Origin: Domibacillus mangrovi
Lineage (GTDB): Bacteria; Bacillota; Bacilli; Bacillales; Domibacillaceae
Reading direction: 5' to 3'
NCBI RefSeq assembly: GCF_001906925.1
Contig: NZ_MRWQ01000001.1
Location: 434,001 to 498,000 of the forward strand
DNA: 64,000 bases
The translations under genes were made by a program, and so were the position numbers. Below, piece by piece: positions 8,879 to 19,460 of the stretch (within the stretch, counting starts at the first letter, position 1; each line of letters begins with the position of its first letter). The notes under the pieces are model-generated. The model was given only the letters and a program-made list of their open reading frames with translations. It was not told the origin of the DNA and made no database searches.

Positions 8879-10225
8879 TTAAAACTGGAGTAACGGCTTT
8901 GCATGAACTGCCTGAACGCGTTCCTTTTCTTTTGCCTGCGATTGCTTTAATCCTTTCACATCTTCTTCAATATTGAAGATTTGCATGAATAGATCAAGCT
9001 TCTCCGCCGCACGCTTATCGCCTGCAAGTTCCTTCGCCTGCAAGATAGGATCTTTCAACATTTGATTAACGATGCTTTTTGTATGCTTGCTTAACACTTT
9101 CCGGTCACGCTCGCTCATATGCGGCAGCTTGCGGTCAAGGCTTTCCATCGTTTCTGCCTGAATCGCTAATGCCTTGTGACGGAGAGCAGAAATAACAGGC
9201 ACGACACCAAGCAGGTTAACCCATTCGTTAAACGCGACGATTTCTCCTTCAATCATAAGACCGATGTTGGCCGCCGCTTTTTCGCGTTCAGCCAGGTTCG
9301 CCTGCACAATGCCTTCTAAATCATCAATATCATATAAAAAGACGCTGTCGAGATCGGCAAGTTCCGGGGAAATATCACGCGGAACTGCAATATCTACCAT
9401 AAAGAGCGGGCGTCCTTTCCGCATTTTTTGCACGCTTGTCATTAATTCTTTCGTAATGACATATTCTTTTGATCCTGTTGAACTGATTAAAATATCTGCT
9501 TCAACGAGCGCACATTGCAGTTCGTTCATCGTCTTAGCCTGCCCGTCAAAACGATTAGCAAGCGTTTCCGCTTTTTCAAATGTCCGGTTCATAACCGTCA
9601 CTTTTGTTGCACCGCTTCCATGCAAGTTTTTAATCGCAAGTTCACCCATCTTTCCGGCACCAATAACGAGTATATGACGCCCGTCAAGTTTCCCGAAAAT
9701 TTTCTTTGCGAGTTCAACTGCTGCATAACTTACCGATACGGCATTTGCACCGATTTCTGTTTCTGCATGTGCACGTTTAGCAAGCGTGATGGCTTGTTTA
9801 AATAATTGATTAAAAACGGTGCCTGTTGTGTTCATCTCCTGCGACTGCAAAAAGCTTTGACGAACTTGTCCGAGTATTTGTGTTTCCCCAAGCACCATTG
9901 AATTTAAACCTGCTGCAACGCGAAAAAGATGCTCAACCGCCGCTTCCTGTTCATAAATAAACAAGTAAGGCGTAAATTCTTCCTGTGCGATGTGAAACCA
10001 TTTAGATAAAAATTCTTTAATATAATAACGACCGGTATGCAACTGATCAACGACCGCGTAGATTTCAGTACGGTTGCACGTCGAGATAATGACATTTTCG
10101 AGCACACTTTTTTGTTTTTGGAGCTCTGTCATTGCTGCTGCAAGTACATCTTCTTGAAAAGAGAGACGCTCGCGAATTGCTACCGGGGCTGTTTTATAAT
10201 TTAATCCCACCGTAATGATATGCAT
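8879..10225 (-). CDS. hemA: Glutamyl-tRNA reductase
   Basis: It reduces glutamyl-tRNA(Glu) to glutamate-1-semialdehyde with NADPH, the first and usually controlled step of haem synthesis. It has 448 residues. C50 in [11 protein letters not shown] is the thioester nucleophile; the NADPH fold follows at [11 protein letters not shown] (about 187), and a dimerisation helix forms the C-terminus. ATG 10225 ([12 protein letters not shown]) is chosen over an ORF start nine codons upstream, since GGGGGTG lies 8-9 nt before it. It is the first gene of the hem operon; an extended -10 (TGG then TATACT, 10263-10271) is upstream. Confidence 0.97.
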   Translation of the reverse strand: MHIITVGLNYKTAPVAIRERLSFQEDVLAAAMTELQKQKSVLENVIISTCNRTEIYAVVDQLHTGRYYIKEFLSKWFHIAQEEFTPYLFIYEQEAAVEHLFRVAAGLNSMVLGETQILGQVRQSFLQSQEMNTTGTVFNQLFKQAITLAKRAHAETEIGANAVSVSYAAVELAKKIFGKLDGRHILVIGAGKMGELAIKNLHGSGATKVTVMNRTFEKAETLANRFDGQAKTMNELQCALVEADILISSTGSKEYVITKELMTSVQKMRKGRPLFMVDIAVPRDISPELADLDSVFLYDIDDLEGIVQANLAEREKAAANIGLMIEGEIVAFNEWVNLLGVVPVISALRHKALAIQAETMESLDRKLPHMSERDRKVLSKHTKSIVNQMLKDPILQAKELAGDKRAAEKLDLFMQIFNIEEDVKGLKQSQAKEKERVQAVHAKPLLQF

Positions 10226-10262
10226 GTTACTGCACCCCCGAAAACGAATCATTGTTGTTCTT

Positions 10263-10306
10263 AGTATACCACACTTAAATCATTTTTCTCATTCACGAAT
10301 TGTGAA
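10263..10306 (-). promoter_or_regulatory. Probable hem operon promoter with upstream inverted repeat
   Basis: On the minus strand an extended -10, TGG-TATACT, lies at 10271-10263; no good -35 is seen. Just upstream at 10292-10306 is the inverted repeat TTCAC-N5-GTGAA, in a location suitable for an activator or repressor. It does not match the PerR box known for Bacillus hemA, nor the Rex site orientation. Confidence 0.45.
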
Positions 10307-10335
10307 CATATGCTAACATTAAAGAAAGTACTTTT

Positions 10336-10460
10336 TTTAAAAGGTCAAAGACTTAACACCGCGACGTCCTGTCGCAACATCTTTGTGACCCACGTCCTTT
10401 TAAAAGATCAAAGACTAAGACCGCGACGTCCTGTCGCAACTTCTTTGTGACCCACATCCT
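10336..10460. repeat. Two-copy 63-bp tandem repeat
   Basis: Two adjacent copies, about 10336-10397 and 10399-10460, are nearly identical. Each holds the inverted repeat GCGAC-GTCCT-GTCGC and the phrase TTTGTGACCCAC. The block fills the gap between hemA and the divergent membrane-protein gene. No coding potential is evident. Confidence 0.8.
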
Positions 10461-10536
10461 GTGGGCCTCTACATTATAAACATTATCAAAAAGAAACGAT
10501 TTTTGCAACAGAATCATTTGGAAAGCGGGGACGTTG

Positions 10537-11043
10537 ATGATGAATGGACAGCGTATTTTTCCAGGACTGATTTTAATCGGATTCGGCTTGTACTTTTTTT
10601 TCCAGCAGTCCGCTATTTTATGGATAAAACCTTATCTTGGCTGGCCGGCACTTTTACTCATTACAGGTATCGCATTTTTGACAGAAGGCTATAAAAGTGA
10701 CGGGAACGGCATTTTGTCAGGTACTGTGTTAACTGGATTTGGCCTTCATTTTTATGTGATCGACTACCTCGGATGGTGGGCCAATGACACTGGCGTGTTT
10801 ATTTTAATGATTGCACTTGGTTTTTTATTACAGTATCAAAAAACAGGCAGCGGTTTGTTTCATGGCATTCTTTTTTTAATGCTGGCTGCCGTAGCGCTGT
10901 TTTACGATACCATCACGAGCTGGTTCGGACTTCTTGAAGAAAAAGCATTCGCCATCTGGCAGTTCTGGCCGTTCATTTTAATTGCAGCCGGCGGATATTT
11001 ACTATTTATAAAGAAGAGTGTAGGAAAATCATCGAAATATTGA
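10537..11043 (+). CDS. LiaF/LiaI-like small integral membrane protein (positional counterpart of YsxD)
   Basis: A 168-residue, very hydrophobic protein with about six membrane segments arranged in short hairpins: two similar modules (FPGLILIGFGLYFF and LSGTVLTGFGLHFY) repeat the pattern of the DUF5668/LiaF transmembrane region, and a basic tail follows. It lacks the C-terminal globular domain of LiaF. It lies between hemA and engB, where B. subtilis carries ysxD, but homology to YsxD is from position and memory only. Function is unknown; envelope-stress roles of related proteins are only a hint. TTG and two ATGs are possible starts; the ATGs give better spacing from AGCGGGG. Confidence 0.7.
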   Translation: MMNGQRIFPGLILIGFGLYFFFQQSAILWIKPYLGWPALLLITGIAFLTEGYKSDGNGILSGTVLTGFGLHFYVIDYLGWWANDTGVFILMIALGFLLQYQKTGSGLFHGILFLMLAAVALFYDTITSWFGLLEEKAFAIWQFWPFILIAAGGYLLFIKKSVGKSSKY

Positions 11044-11084
11044 TGACCTGTGTCGTTTGTTTATGTTTATTTCTGATCAGTAAG

Positions 11085-11117
11085 AAAAAGCTGTCCCCAT
11101 GAACGGGAACAGCTTTT
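11085..11117. terminator. Bidirectional terminator between the YsxD-like gene and engB
   Basis: AAAAAGCTGT pairs with ACAGCTTTTT around a CCCC/GGGA interior, giving T-runs on both strands; it serves the two convergent genes. Confidence 0.85.
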
Positions 11118-11744
11118 TTACTCATTTTCTTCACGATTCGCTTTTTCATATTCTTTGTCATTGTACATTCTTCTTTTAACAGCTTTCCACACTTCCTCTT
11201 TTCCAAGCCCTGTTTCGGATGAAAAGACAATGATTTCATCAAGTGGATCAAAGTCAAGTGTTTCTTTGACGACTTTTAAATGCTTCTGCCACTTGCCTTT
11301 TGGAATTTTATCCGCTTTCGTCGCAATAACAATCGCTGGAATTTCGTTGTGCTTCAAAAAGTCATACATCACGACATCATCTGCTGATGGTGCATGCCGC
11401 AAATCAACAATGTGGATACATGCCGCAAGCTGCGGACGATTCGCCATATATGTTTCAATCATTTGGCCCCATAATGCTCGTTCCGTCTTCGCCACTTTCG
11501 CATAACCATAACCCGGAACATCGACGAAAAACAGAGTGTCTTCAATTTTATAAAAATTGAGTGTCTGCGTTTTCCCTGGTTTCGATGAAATACGCGCCAT
11601 ACTTTTTCGGCCGATCATCCGATTAATAAATGATGACTTCCCAACATTTGAACGGCCAGCCAGTGCAAACTCTGGCAATCCAATATCCGGATATTGATGT
11701 GGTTTCGCTGCACTGATGACCAGTTCTACGTTATTTACTTTCAT
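11118..11744 (-). CDS. engB: Ribosome-biogenesis GTP-binding protein EngB/YsxC
   Basis: An essential small GTPase that assists assembly of the large ribosomal subunit. The 208 residues show all G motifs: G1 [10 protein letters not shown] (about 30), G3 DVPGYG (about 75), G4 TKAD (about 142) and G5 SSETG. The start ATG overlaps the lon stop as ATGA, with GGAGG about 8 nt upstream, so translation is coupled to lon, as in B. subtilis (lonA-ysxC). Confidence 0.96.
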   Translation of the reverse strand: MKVNNVELVISAAKPHQYPDIGLPEFALAGRSNVGKSSFINRMIGRKSMARISSKPGKTQTLNFYKIEDTLFFVDVPGYGYAKVAKTERALWGQMIETYMANRPQLAACIHIVDLRHAPSADDVVMYDFLKHNEIPAIVIATKADKIPKGKWQKHLKVVKETLDFDPLDEIIVFSSETGLGKEEVWKAVKRRMYNDKEYEKANREENE

Positions 11745-14065
11745 TTATTGCTTCCTCCGATCGCGATGTCCAGCACTTCATCCATCGTTGAAACTGTTAA
11801 AAATGTCAGTCCCTCCCGGATACTTTTTGGCACATCATCGATATCTTTTTCATTATCCTTTGGTAAAATAATTGTTTTTAGTCCTGCACGATGCGCACCG
11901 AGTGATTTTTCTTTTACACCGCCAATTGGCAAGACACGTCCACGCAGTGTAATTTCACCCGTCATCCCGACGTCACGGCGCACTGGGCGGCCCGTTAAAG
12001 CAGAAATGAGTGCAACAGCCATCGTAATACCGGCAGATGGACCATCTTTTGGGACTGCACCTTCTGGAACATGAATGTGAATATCATGATGCTCATGGAA
12101 ATTCGCTTCAATCCCAAGCTCGGTTGCTTTAGAACGCACATAACTGAATGCAGTCTGGGCCGATTCTTTCATCACGTCACCAAGCTTACCAGTCAAAATC
12201 AGTTTGCCTTTTCCAGGTGAAAGGGATACTTCAATTTGCAATGTATCGCCACCGACTGTCGTATACGCCAGACCGTTCGCCACACCAACTTGATCTTCTG
12301 TATCCGCCTGACCATAACGAAAAATGCGTTTGCCTAAATACTCCTGCAAATTTTTATTCGTAACGGAGACCCGCTTATTCTCGCCAGACACAATTTTCTT
12401 TGCTGCTTTTCGGCAAATAGCTGCCAGCTGACGCTCAAGACTACGAACACCCGCTTCACGCGTGTAGTAGCGAACGATATCAAGAATGGCTTCTTCTTTC
12501 AAACGAATTTGATTACCTGTTAATCCATTTTCTTTTACTTGTTTCGGAAATAAATGATCTTTTGCAATATGAACTTTTTCTACTTCCGTATAACCAGCAA
12601 TCGAAATAATTTCCATCCGATCGCGCAAAGGTCCCGGAATTGCACTTAGATCATTCGCTGTCGCAATGAACATCACATTCGACAAATCATAGGTTTCTTC
12701 AATATAGTGATCGCTGAAGTTTGCATTTTGTTCCGGATCGAGTACTTCAAGAAGCGCAGATGACGGGTCTCCGCGAAAATCGTTCGACAATTTATCAATT
12801 TCATCCAGTAAAAAAACCGGATTGATAGTACCTGCTTTTTTCATTCCTTGAATGATCCGTCCTGGCATTGCACCGACGTATGTACGCCGGTGACCACGAA
12901 TTTCAGATTCATCGCGAACACCGCCAAGTGAAATACGAACAAAATTACGTCCAAGTGATTCGGCAATAGAACGGGCCAAACTTGTTTTCCCGACACCTGG
13001 CGGCCCTCCAAGACAAAGGATTGGACCGCGCAGCGTCTGCGTTAATTGACGAACCGCTAAAAACTCAAGCACGCGCTCTTTCACTTTTTCAAGACCATAA
13101 TGATCGCGGTTTAAGACATCTTCTGCTTTGATTACATCCAGATCATCTTCAGTTGCGTTTGACCACGGCAGCACGATAAGCCACTCTACGTAGTTGCGAA
13201 TGACAGCACTTTCCGCTGCACTTTGTGGTATTTTTTCATAGCGTTCCAGTTCTTTCAATGCTGCTTTTTCAACATGTTCCGGCATAGCCGCTGCTAAAAT
13301 ACGCACAGTCAGCTCTTCCACTTCAGACACTTTGCCTTCTTTATCGCCTAGTTCCTGCTGAATTGCTTTCATCTGCTCTCGTAAATAATATTCTTTTTGC
13401 GTTTTTTCCATCGACGTTTTCACACGCTGACCGATTTTTTTCTCTAAATTCAGTACTTCACGTTCATTTTGTAAAAGTGAGATGAGACGCTCAAGACGTG
13501 CCTTTACTGAAAATGTTGCTAAAATTTCCTGTTTTTCTTTCACTTTAAGTGAAATATGCGATGTAGCAATATCAGCTAGTCTGCCTGGTTCTTCAATATC
13601 TGAAACGGAGCTTAACGTATCAGAAGAACCTTTTTTCGACAGTTTTACGTATTGTTCAAACTGCTTCAAAAGCATTCTCATAAGCGCTTCTATTTCGGCA
13701 TCTTTTTCGTTTTCTTCTTCATGAACTTCAACGACTGCTTCGTAAAAAGATGTCTGGTCAACGACGGAAATTAATTTTCCACGGTTGAGCCCTTCTACGA
13801 GAACCCGAATCGTTCCGTTCGGAAGCTTCAACATCTGTTTCACTTTTGTCAGAGTACCCACCTCATATACATCTTCTCCAGATGGGTCATCGAGTTCTGG
13901 ATCCTTTTGTGCGGATAAGAAAACAAGCTGATCATTCATCATTGCGGTCTCTAACGCTTCAATGGAACGATCGCGGCCAACATCGAGATGAAGTACCATT
14001 GTCGGGTACACGTGCATCCCGCGCAGCGGCAAAAGCGGTACTGTGTACATTGTTTCTGCCTTCAT
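11741..14065 (-). CDS. lon: ATP-dependent protease Lon (LonA)
   Basis: A cytoplasmic AAA+ serine protease of 774 residues that degrades misfolded and regulatory proteins. Domains in order: N-terminal substrate domain (about 1-200), coiled coil (200-300), AAA+ module with Walker [11 protein letters not shown] (about 350) and the protease domain, whose catalytic serine lies in [11 protein letters not shown] and lysine in [14 protein letters not shown]. The start [16 protein letters not shown] has GGGAGGG upstream; a longer ORF lacks this. No CtsR or CIRCE box is visible in front. The spore-associated paralogue lonB, found between lonA and clpX in B. subtilis, is absent. Confidence 0.97.
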   Translation of the reverse strand: MKAETMYTVPLLPLRGMHVYPTMVLHLDVGRDRSIEALETAMMNDQLVFLSAQKDPELDDPSGEDVYEVGTLTKVKQMLKLPNGTIRVLVEGLNRGKLISVVDQTSFYEAVVEVHEEENEKDAEIEALMRMLLKQFEQYVKLSKKGSSDTLSSVSDIEEPGRLADIATSHISLKVKEKQEILATFSVKARLERLISLLQNEREVLNLEKKIGQRVKTSMEKTQKEYYLREQMKAIQQELGDKEGKVSEVEELTVRILAAAMPEHVEKAALKELERYEKIPQSAAESAVIRNYVEWLIVLPWSNATEDDLDVIKAEDVLNRDHYGLEKVKERVLEFLAVRQLTQTLRGPILCLGGPPGVGKTSLARSIAESLGRNFVRISLGGVRDESEIRGHRRTYVGAMPGRIIQGMKKAGTINPVFLLDEIDKLSNDFRGDPSSALLEVLDPEQNANFSDHYIEETYDLSNVMFIATANDLSAIPGPLRDRMEIISIAGYTEVEKVHIAKDHLFPKQVKENGLTGNQIRLKEEAILDIVRYYTREAGVRSLERQLAAICRKAAKKIVSGENKRVSVTNKNLQEYLGKRIFRYGQADTEDQVGVANGLAYTTVGGDTLQIEVSLSPGKGKLILTGKLGDVMKESAQTAFSYVRSKATELGIEANFHEHHDIHIHVPEGAVPKDGPSAGITMAVALISALTGRPVRRDVGMTGEITLRGRVLPIGGVKEKSLGAHRAGLKTIILPKDNEKDIDDVPKSIREGLTFLTVSTMDEVLDIAIGGSNK

Positions 14066-14174
14066 GACATATCCCTCCCTGCAAAAAAACCAACCCAGCA
14101 TATATAACACCGGGGTGCTTCTCTTTCTTTTATCTTATCTTATCGTAAAATGACTAATGATGTCGATGAAAAAG

Positions 14175-14208
14175 AAGGGACAGCGCCTAAATAGGCACTG
14201 TCCCTCCT
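14175..14208 (-). terminator. Terminator downstream of clpX
   Basis: A GGGACAG / CTGTCCC stem with an inner GCC/GGC pair; the minus strand continues TTCTTTTTC. Confidence 0.8.
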
Positions 14209-14220
14209 TAAAACACCTTA

Positions 14221-15486
14221 TTATGCAGATGTTTTATCAGCTGAACCGACTTCGTTACCATTTTCGTCCAAAAGACGTGGTGATACGTGATCGGTCACAG
14301 CTTCGCTTGTAATGACACACTTTTTAATTTCATCACGCGAAGGCAGGTCATACATCACTTCAAGCATAATGCTTTCAATAATAGAACGAAGTCCACGCGC
14401 GCCTGTTTTACGTTCAATTGCTTTTTTTGCAATTTCGCGAAGTGCATCTTCTTCAAATTCAAGCTCAACATCATCAAGCTCAAGCATTTTCTGATATTGC
14501 TTCACAAGGGCATTTTTCGGTTTCGTCAAAATCTCAATAAGTGCACTTTCATCAAGCTGCTCAAGACTTGAAATAACCGGAAGACGACCGATAAACTCTG
14601 GAATTAGGCCGAAACGAAGCAAATCTTCTGGAAGTAGATGAGAAAGAAGTGATTTGTCTTCTACTTCTTCTTTTTTCGTATCAGATCCAAAACCAATCAC
14701 CTTTTGACCGAGACGGCGTTTAATAATTTGTTCAACACCATCAAATGCTCCGCCACAAATGAAGAGGATATTTGTCGTATCAATCTGGATAAATTCCTGA
14801 TGCGGATGTTTGCGTCCACCTTGGGGCGGCACGCTTGCGACCGTACCTTCCAAAATTTTCAGAAGCGCTTGCTGTACCCCTTCACCGGAAACATCACGTG
14901 TAATAGACGGGTTTTCCGATTTACGGGCTACTTTATCAATTTCATCGATATAAATAATACCTTTTTCAGCTTTTTCCACATCATAATCAGCCGCTTGAAT
15001 TAACTTCAATAAAATATTTTCAACGTCTTCACCAACATATCCTGCTTCTGTTAAAGATGTTGCATCTGCAATCGCAAATGGTACATTCAAAATACGGGCA
15101 AGCGTCTGTGCAAGAAGTGTTTTACCGCTTCCTGTCGGTCCGATTAAGCAAATGTTTGATTTAGACAACTCTACATCATCCACTTTGCTGTTAGAGTTGA
15201 TGCGCTTATAATGATTATAAACGGCAACAGCGAGCGATTTTTTCGCCCGTTCCTGACCGATAACATATTCACCTAATATTTCACGAATTTGCGTCGGTTT
15301 CGGTACATCTTTAAACTCAACTTCTTCTTCTGTACCAAGCTCTTCTTCCACGATTTCTGTGCAAAGCTCAATACACTCGTCGCAAATATATACACCTGGC
15401 CCAGCTACGAGTTTACGCACCTGATCCTGTGATTTGCCGCAAAACGAACATTTTAGCTGTCCTTTTTCTTCATTAAATTTAAACAT
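14221..15486 (-). CDS. clpX: ATP-dependent Clp protease ATP-binding subunit ClpX
   Basis: An AAA+ unfoldase that feeds substrates to ClpP. The 421 residues start with a C4 zinc-binding domain (C13, C16, C35, C38), followed by Walker [13 protein letters not shown] (about 117), Walker [10 protein letters not shown], and the sensor and C-terminal small domain. The ClpP-docking loop shows the IGF motif (KVIGFGSDT, about 268). It is transcribed apart from tig, with about 190 bp between them, and precedes lon with its own terminator. Confidence 0.97.
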   Translation of the reverse strand: MFKFNEEKGQLKCSFCGKSQDQVRKLVAGPGVYICDECIELCTEIVEEELGTEEEVEFKDVPKPTQIREILGEYVIGQERAKKSLAVAVYNHYKRINSNSKVDDVELSKSNICLIGPTGSGKTLLAQTLARILNVPFAIADATSLTEAGYVGEDVENILLKLIQAADYDVEKAEKGIIYIDEIDKVARKSENPSITRDVSGEGVQQALLKILEGTVASVPPQGGRKHPHQEFIQIDTTNILFICGGAFDGVEQIIKRRLGQKVIGFGSDTKKEEVEDKSLLSHLLPEDLLRFGLIPEFIGRLPVISSLEQLDESALIEILTKPKNALVKQYQKMLELDDVELEFEEDALREIAKKAIERKTGARGLRSIIESIMLEVMYDLPSRDEIKKCVITSEAVTDHVSPRLLDENGNEVGSADKTSA

Positions 15487-15638
15487 TTAGTTCACCCCTT
15501 ATGCTATGTTGGTGCAGCCGGAAAAATTCAGTAGACCGACTTTTTGACTACCCCTTAAGTAAGTTATGTATCGCATTGTAGCATATTTGCCATAAAACAA
15601 AAACGAAAAAGCCTTTTTCGCATGTTTTATGGTAGAAA

Positions 15639-15665
15639 ACAAGGCACGATCGAGTCGTACCTTGT
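15639..15665 (-). terminator. Terminator of tig
   Basis: ACAAGG-C-ACGA pairs with TCGT-A-CCTTGT; the minus strand continues TTTTC. Confidence 0.7.
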
Positions 15666-15680
15666 CAGTTTGTTCTTTTA

Positions 15681-16967
15681 TTATGCACTAGTTTTGCTGT
15701 TTTCGACAAGAAATTCAACTGCTTTGCGAATTTTCAAGTCTGCTTTCATGCCATCAAGGCTGCCAAGTGCTTTTTGAATATCTTCTTTTGAAAGACCGAA
15801 TTGCTCAGCCATTTTATTTACTTCAGCTTCTACATCTTCATCTGTTGGCTCAAGGTTTTCAGCAACAGCAATTGCTTCAAGCGTTAAGCTTGTGCGCACG
15901 CGCGTTGCAGCATTTTCTTTCATTTGTGCACGAAGGTCTGCTTCTGATTGACCTGAAAACTGGTAATAAAGATCAAGGTTCATACCTTGCATTGAAAGGT
16001 TTTGTGTAAACTCTTGAAGCATACGGTCGATTTCACTGTTGATCATGACATCAGGAACATCAGATTCTGCATTCGCTACCGCTTGTTCAACAAGGTCATC
16101 ACGCAACTTTTGTTCAGAAGCGCTTTGCTTTTGCTCAGCTAGTCGTTCTTTAATTTTTTCTGTCAACGCATCAAGTGTTTCCACTTCTTCGTCTGTTTCT
16201 TTCGCGAAATCATCAGTTAACTCAGGAAGTTCCTGTGCTTTTACTTCATGAAGTTTCACTTTGAATACAGCAGGCTGACCCGCAAGCTCTTCCGCATGGT
16301 ATTCTTCAGGGAATGTCACTTCTACTTCTTTTTCTTCACCTGTTTTCATGCCAATAAGCTGTTCTTCAAACCCCGGAATGAATGTACCAGAACCGATAAC
16401 GATTGAATAGTTTTCAGCTTGTCCGCCTTCGAACGCTTCACCGTTAACAAATCCTTCAAAATCGATTACAACAGTGTCTTCATTTTCAACAGCGCCATCT
16501 TCTTTTACAACTAGCTCAGCGTGACGCTTTTGAAGACCTTGAAGTTCGTTTTGAACGTCTTCATCTGTTACATCTGTGCTCTCTTTTTCTACTTCAAGGC
16601 CTTTGTATTCACCCAGTTTCACTTCAGGCTTCACTGTAACAGTCGCTTTGAAGATAAATGGTTTGCCTTTTTCGAATTGCTCTACATCGATTTCAGGGCG
16701 GTCAACAGGATCAATTCCCGCTTCGTCGATCGCATTTCCATATGCTTCTGGAAGAATCGCATCGATCGCATCCTGATAAAGTGATTCAACGCCGAAACGT
16801 TGTTCGAACAACGGGCGAGGCATTTTACCTTTACGAAAGCCCGGTACATTAATTGTTTTTACGACTTTTTGGAACGCAGTGTCAAGTCCTTTTTTAACTG
16901 TTTCAGCATCAACTTCAACAGTGAGTACTCCCTGGTTCCCTTCTAATTTTTCCCACTTTGCAGACAT
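15681..16967 (-). CDS. tig: Trigger factor (ribosome-bound chaperone / peptidyl-prolyl isomerase)
   Basis: The first chaperone to meet nascent chains at the ribosomal exit. Its 428 residues have the ribosome-binding domain with the signature [10 protein letters not shown] (about 43-52), the FKBP-like isomerase domain (about 150-245) and a long helical C-terminal arm that is rich in acidic and glutamine residues. The start follows GGAGGG. It carries its own promoter and terminator, and is conserved next to clpX. Confidence 0.97.
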   Translation of the reverse strand: MSAKWEKLEGNQGVLTVEVDAETVKKGLDTAFQKVVKTINVPGFRKGKMPRPLFEQRFGVESLYQDAIDAILPEAYGNAIDEAGIDPVDRPEIDVEQFEKGKPFIFKATVTVKPEVKLGEYKGLEVEKESTDVTDEDVQNELQGLQKRHAELVVKEDGAVENEDTVVIDFEGFVNGEAFEGGQAENYSIVIGSGTFIPGFEEQLIGMKTGEEKEVEVTFPEEYHAEELAGQPAVFKVKLHEVKAQELPELTDDFAKETDEEVETLDALTEKIKERLAEQKQSASEQKLRDDLVEQAVANAESDVPDVMINSEIDRMLQEFTQNLSMQGMNLDLYYQFSGQSEADLRAQMKENAATRVRTSLTLEAIAVAENLEPTDEDVEAEVNKMAEQFGLSKEDIQKALGSLDGMKADLKIRKAVEFLVENSKTSA

Positions 16968-17059
16968 AAAAAATTCCCTCCAACAATCTATTAATAAAGA
17001 TGAACGTTCGCCTTATGTATATTCTTTCTGATACAAAAAGGACACAATACGACTTTTAC

Positions 17060-17087
17060 ATTATACCATATAGCTACTTTCTTTCAA
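17060..17087 (-). promoter_or_regulatory. Sigma-A promoter of tig
   Basis: TTGAAA, a 16-bp spacer and an extended -10 TGG-TATAAT, read on the minus strand, lie about 100 bp before tig. Confidence 0.75.
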
Positions 17088-18059
17088 CTAAAAGGATAAA
17101 ATTTCGTCGAGTTCTTTCATAAACGACAGGGCCTTCCCCGTCTCTGGATCAACACTAGAGGACACGTTCACGGAACGATAGCTCGATTCAATATGGAGAA
17201 CGGCAGCATCCGCCCAAACAAATGGTTCTACTTCCGGATCAAATGGATGCATTAAAAACAACTGCTGCTTGATTAATTCCATTGCTTGCTCAAATAAAAC
17301 CGGATTTTCCTGGCCTATCGTTTGATCAAGATGTGCGGATGTTTCCTTATAATAAGGGCGTGTGAACACTTCGTCTGTCAGCAATGGAATAATCTCTTTT
17401 TCAAAATGAAATTTCCGAACGGTTATATGTTGAGCAGTACCCATTTCACGAAGCAGTTCAAGCGACATCGATTGAACAAAAGGATGCTCTTTCGTATTTG
17501 CAAGTAATTTGATCAATTCTGTTTCATAAGGCGATGCATCCAGCGATGCATCCAGCGACGCAAGTTCCGCAAGTTTCATCATTTTATCCTGCATCGTATC
17601 CTCTTGTTTAAACAGGGCGGCTGACGGAAAATTCTGTTTCACACTCATCCGATCAGCGAGCGCTTTTAAATGAGCAAAATGTTCATACCGATCTGGGGGC
17701 AGCCCTTCTTCAAGAAGAACACCTAACGCATCCGCCACTTCTTGATAACATTTTTTTTGAATAAGCATCAGGACGTGCAAATCGAGCACATCAAAATAGT
17801 GCCCTTCACCGGCATGAAGCATACTTCTTGACAATTGAATCCCTTCATCATAGCTTCCGCTTTCATGATACGCAATAAGCAATGCCATTTTGAGCTCTTC
17901 GGAGCCGTCTGTGTTAAAACGGAGTGCTTCTGTGTATAGACGGATCGCATCATCAAATCGCTTTTCTTCAAGTGCCGACTGTCCCTGTCTTTCTAGATGA
18001 CCTAGCGTGCCCGGAAATTGAATCACATTGCCATCTTTGACGCGCTTTTTCTTTTTCAT
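17088..18059 (-). CDS. Tetratricopeptide-repeat protein (YsoA-like)
   Basis: A 323-residue soluble protein with TPR-type helical repeats in the first 150 residues (for example ALEEKRFDDAIRLYTEAL, about 30-47, and a second unit at about 65-85). The position directly upstream of tig is that of ysoA in B. subtilis. Its role is unknown; TPRs suggest protein-protein contacts. An internal 12-bp tandem repeat (17531-17562) encodes a duplicated LDAS segment near residue 175. The start ATG has an AGCGGGTG sequence upstream. Confidence 0.8.
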   Translation of the reverse strand: MKKKKRVKDGNVIQFPGTLGHLERQGQSALEEKRFDDAIRLYTEALRFNTDGSEELKMALLIAYHESGSYDEGIQLSRSMLHAGEGHYFDVLDLHVLMLIQKKCYQEVADALGVLLEEGLPPDRYEHFAHLKALADRMSVKQNFPSAALFKQEDTMQDKMMKLAELASLDASLDASPYETELIKLLANTKEHPFVQSMSLELLREMGTAQHITVRKFHFEKEIIPLLTDEVFTRPYYKETSAHLDQTIGQENPVLFEQAMELIKQQLFLMHPFDPEVEPFVWADAAVLHIESSYRSVNVSSSVDPETGKALSFMKELDEILSF

Positions 18060-18121
18060 TTTTTCACCCGCTCCGTGTTTTTAATAAATAAAGTGTAGCA
18101 CGCGATAAATCGAAAGAACAG

Positions 18122-18212
18122 AAAAAAGACGATCCGCATCATTACGTGTCAGACCGCCTTCTCGATTTCTTACGTATGGCGTCCTAGAAGGGATTCGAAC
18201 CCCCGACCGACG
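18122..18212. repeat. Left 91-bp direct repeat carrying a tRNA-Arg 3' remnant
   Basis: It matches 19811-19901 at all but five of 91 positions. Positions 18177-18212 correspond to the CCA end, acceptor 3' strand, T arm, variable loop and start of the anticodon stem of tRNA-Arg(TCT); the 5' half of the tRNA is missing. Two of the mismatches fall in the acceptor strand. The repeat also includes about 55 bp of sequence beyond the tRNA 3' end. Confidence 0.9.
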
Positions 18213-18270
18213 TTGAACATGTCTATCTGCTCATACAAAGGCATTTATTTGTAACACTGTTCATAATAAA

Positions 18271-18299
18271 GCATTTAAAACAGATTTCATTTTAAATGC
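18271..18299. terminator. Terminator hairpin at the 3' end of the aminotransferase gene
   Basis: A perfect 10-bp stem, GCATTTAAAA with TTTTAAATGC and a 9-nt loop. The plus strand continues with CTTTTTTT and the minus strand with TTTATT, so it may act mainly in the plus direction. Confidence 0.65.
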
Positions 18300-18305
18300 C
18301 TTTTT

Positions 18306-19460
18306 TTATTTGTTTTTTAAGTACTGCTCGATTCTATTCATCGCTTCATTCAATTTTTCCATCGAATAAGCAAAGGAGATACGCAGTCGACCCGATCCTC
18401 CTTTTGTAAAAACGGTACTGGGCAGAAGACCTACTTTCGCTTGCTCCAACAGTTCCATGCTGAATGCATACGAATCATGATGAAATCTTTTTATACTTGG
18501 AAACGCATAAAACGTTCCATCAGGCACAATTGTATCTAATCCCAAGGCATTTAATCGTTTACACAAGTAATCTCTCCGTTTTTGATATTCTAGTTTCATT
18601 TGTTCCACTTCTTTTTCTCCGTGATTGAAGGCATAGGCAGCGGCTTCTTGTGAGATGGAAGAGATACTTGTATTGAGGTATTCATGAACTTTAAACAGTT
18701 CATTGGTGATATAGGAAGGCGCAAACGTACACCCGATTCTCCATCCCGTCATCGCATGAGACTTGGACACGCCATTAATAACAATCACCTTTTCTCTTAT
18801 AGAAGGAAATGAAGCGATGGATTGATGAGGTTGATCAAAAACCAATTCACTGTACAATTCGTCTGAAATGACAAAAACATTATGTTTTTCGATCACTTTC
18901 GCCAAATCCATTAACTCATCTTTTGTTAGGATGGCGCCTGTTGGATTAGAGGGGAACGTTAGAATGATTGCTTTTGTTTTAGATGTAATGGCTTGCTCCA
19001 GTTGTTCTTTTGTTAACTTAAAACGGGTGCCGCTCACATCAATAGGCACGAGTACACCGCCGCACAATTTTATAACGGGCTCATACCCTGGATAAGCGGG
19101 TGTTGCAAGGATCACTTCATCGCCTGGTGACAAAAGGGTCTTCAACGTAAGAAACACAGCTTCCGTTGTCCCATTCGTGACAATAATTTCAGTGTCAGGG
19201 TTATACGATAAATAATATCTCCGTTCCATAAATGATGACGCTGCTTTTCGCAGTGCGGGTTCCCCCGCCGTTGGAGCATAAAACGTACGATTGTTGTCTA
19301 TGGCAGCCTTCCCTGCTTCTTTTATCAAAAAGGGTGTTTGAAAGTCAGGTTCGCCTATTGTTAATGCCACGACACCATCGTATGTTTTAATTATTTCAGA
19401 CATTTTTATGATCCCAGAAATTTCGAGTGACTGCACATCTTTATTGAATAAATTTTTCAT
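18306..19460 (-). CDS. PLP-dependent class I aminotransferase
   Basis: A fold-type I aminotransferase of 384 residues, similar in layout to the Bacillus PatA / aspartate-type group. The PLP lysine is K233 in GVSKSHAMTGWRIG; N171 (FPSNPTG), the D200-x-x-Y203 pair (SDELYSEL) and the terminal RLRISFA arginine are in place, so an active enzyme is expected. The amino donor and acceptor cannot be told from sequence. ATG 19460 is preferred over a GTG three codons upstream because AAGGGAGTGA is at correct distance. It is the only gene between two direct repeats that include tRNA-Arg sequence, and it interrupts the order otherwise shared with B. subtilis (ysoA towards ysnB), so it was probably acquired. 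Confidence 0.85.
   Translation of the reverse strand: MKNLFNKDVQSLEISGIIKMSEIIKTYDGVVALTIGEPDFQTPFLIKEAGKAAIDNNRTFYAPTAGEPALRKAASSFMERRYYLSYNPDTEIIVTNGTTEAVFLTLKTLLSPGDEVILATPAYPGYEPVIKLCGGVLVPIDVSGTRFKLTKEQLEQAITSKTKAIILTFPSNPTGAILTKDELMDLAKVIEKHNVFVISDELYSELVFDQPHQSIASFPSIREKVIVINGVSKSHAMTGWRIGCTFAPSYITNELFKVHEYLNTSISSISQEAAAYAFNHGEKEVEQMKLEYQKRRDYLCKRLNALGLDTIVPDGTFYAFPSIKRFHHDSYAFSMELLEQAKVGLLPSTVFTKGGSGRLRISFAYSMEKLNEAMNRIEQYLKNK

Noticed and set aside
10292-10306. A Rex or Fnr site
   Set aside because: The arms are in the opposite orientation to the Rex half-sites and the spacing does not fit Fnr.
10336-10460. Start of a CRISPR array
   Set aside because: Only two adjacent copies exist with essentially no unique spacer and no cas genes nearby.
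18177-18212. A second tRNA-Arg gene
   Set aside because: Only the 3' half aligns, acceptor bases are changed and the D arm and anticodon loop are replaced by unrelated sequence; it is a remnant inside the direct repeat.
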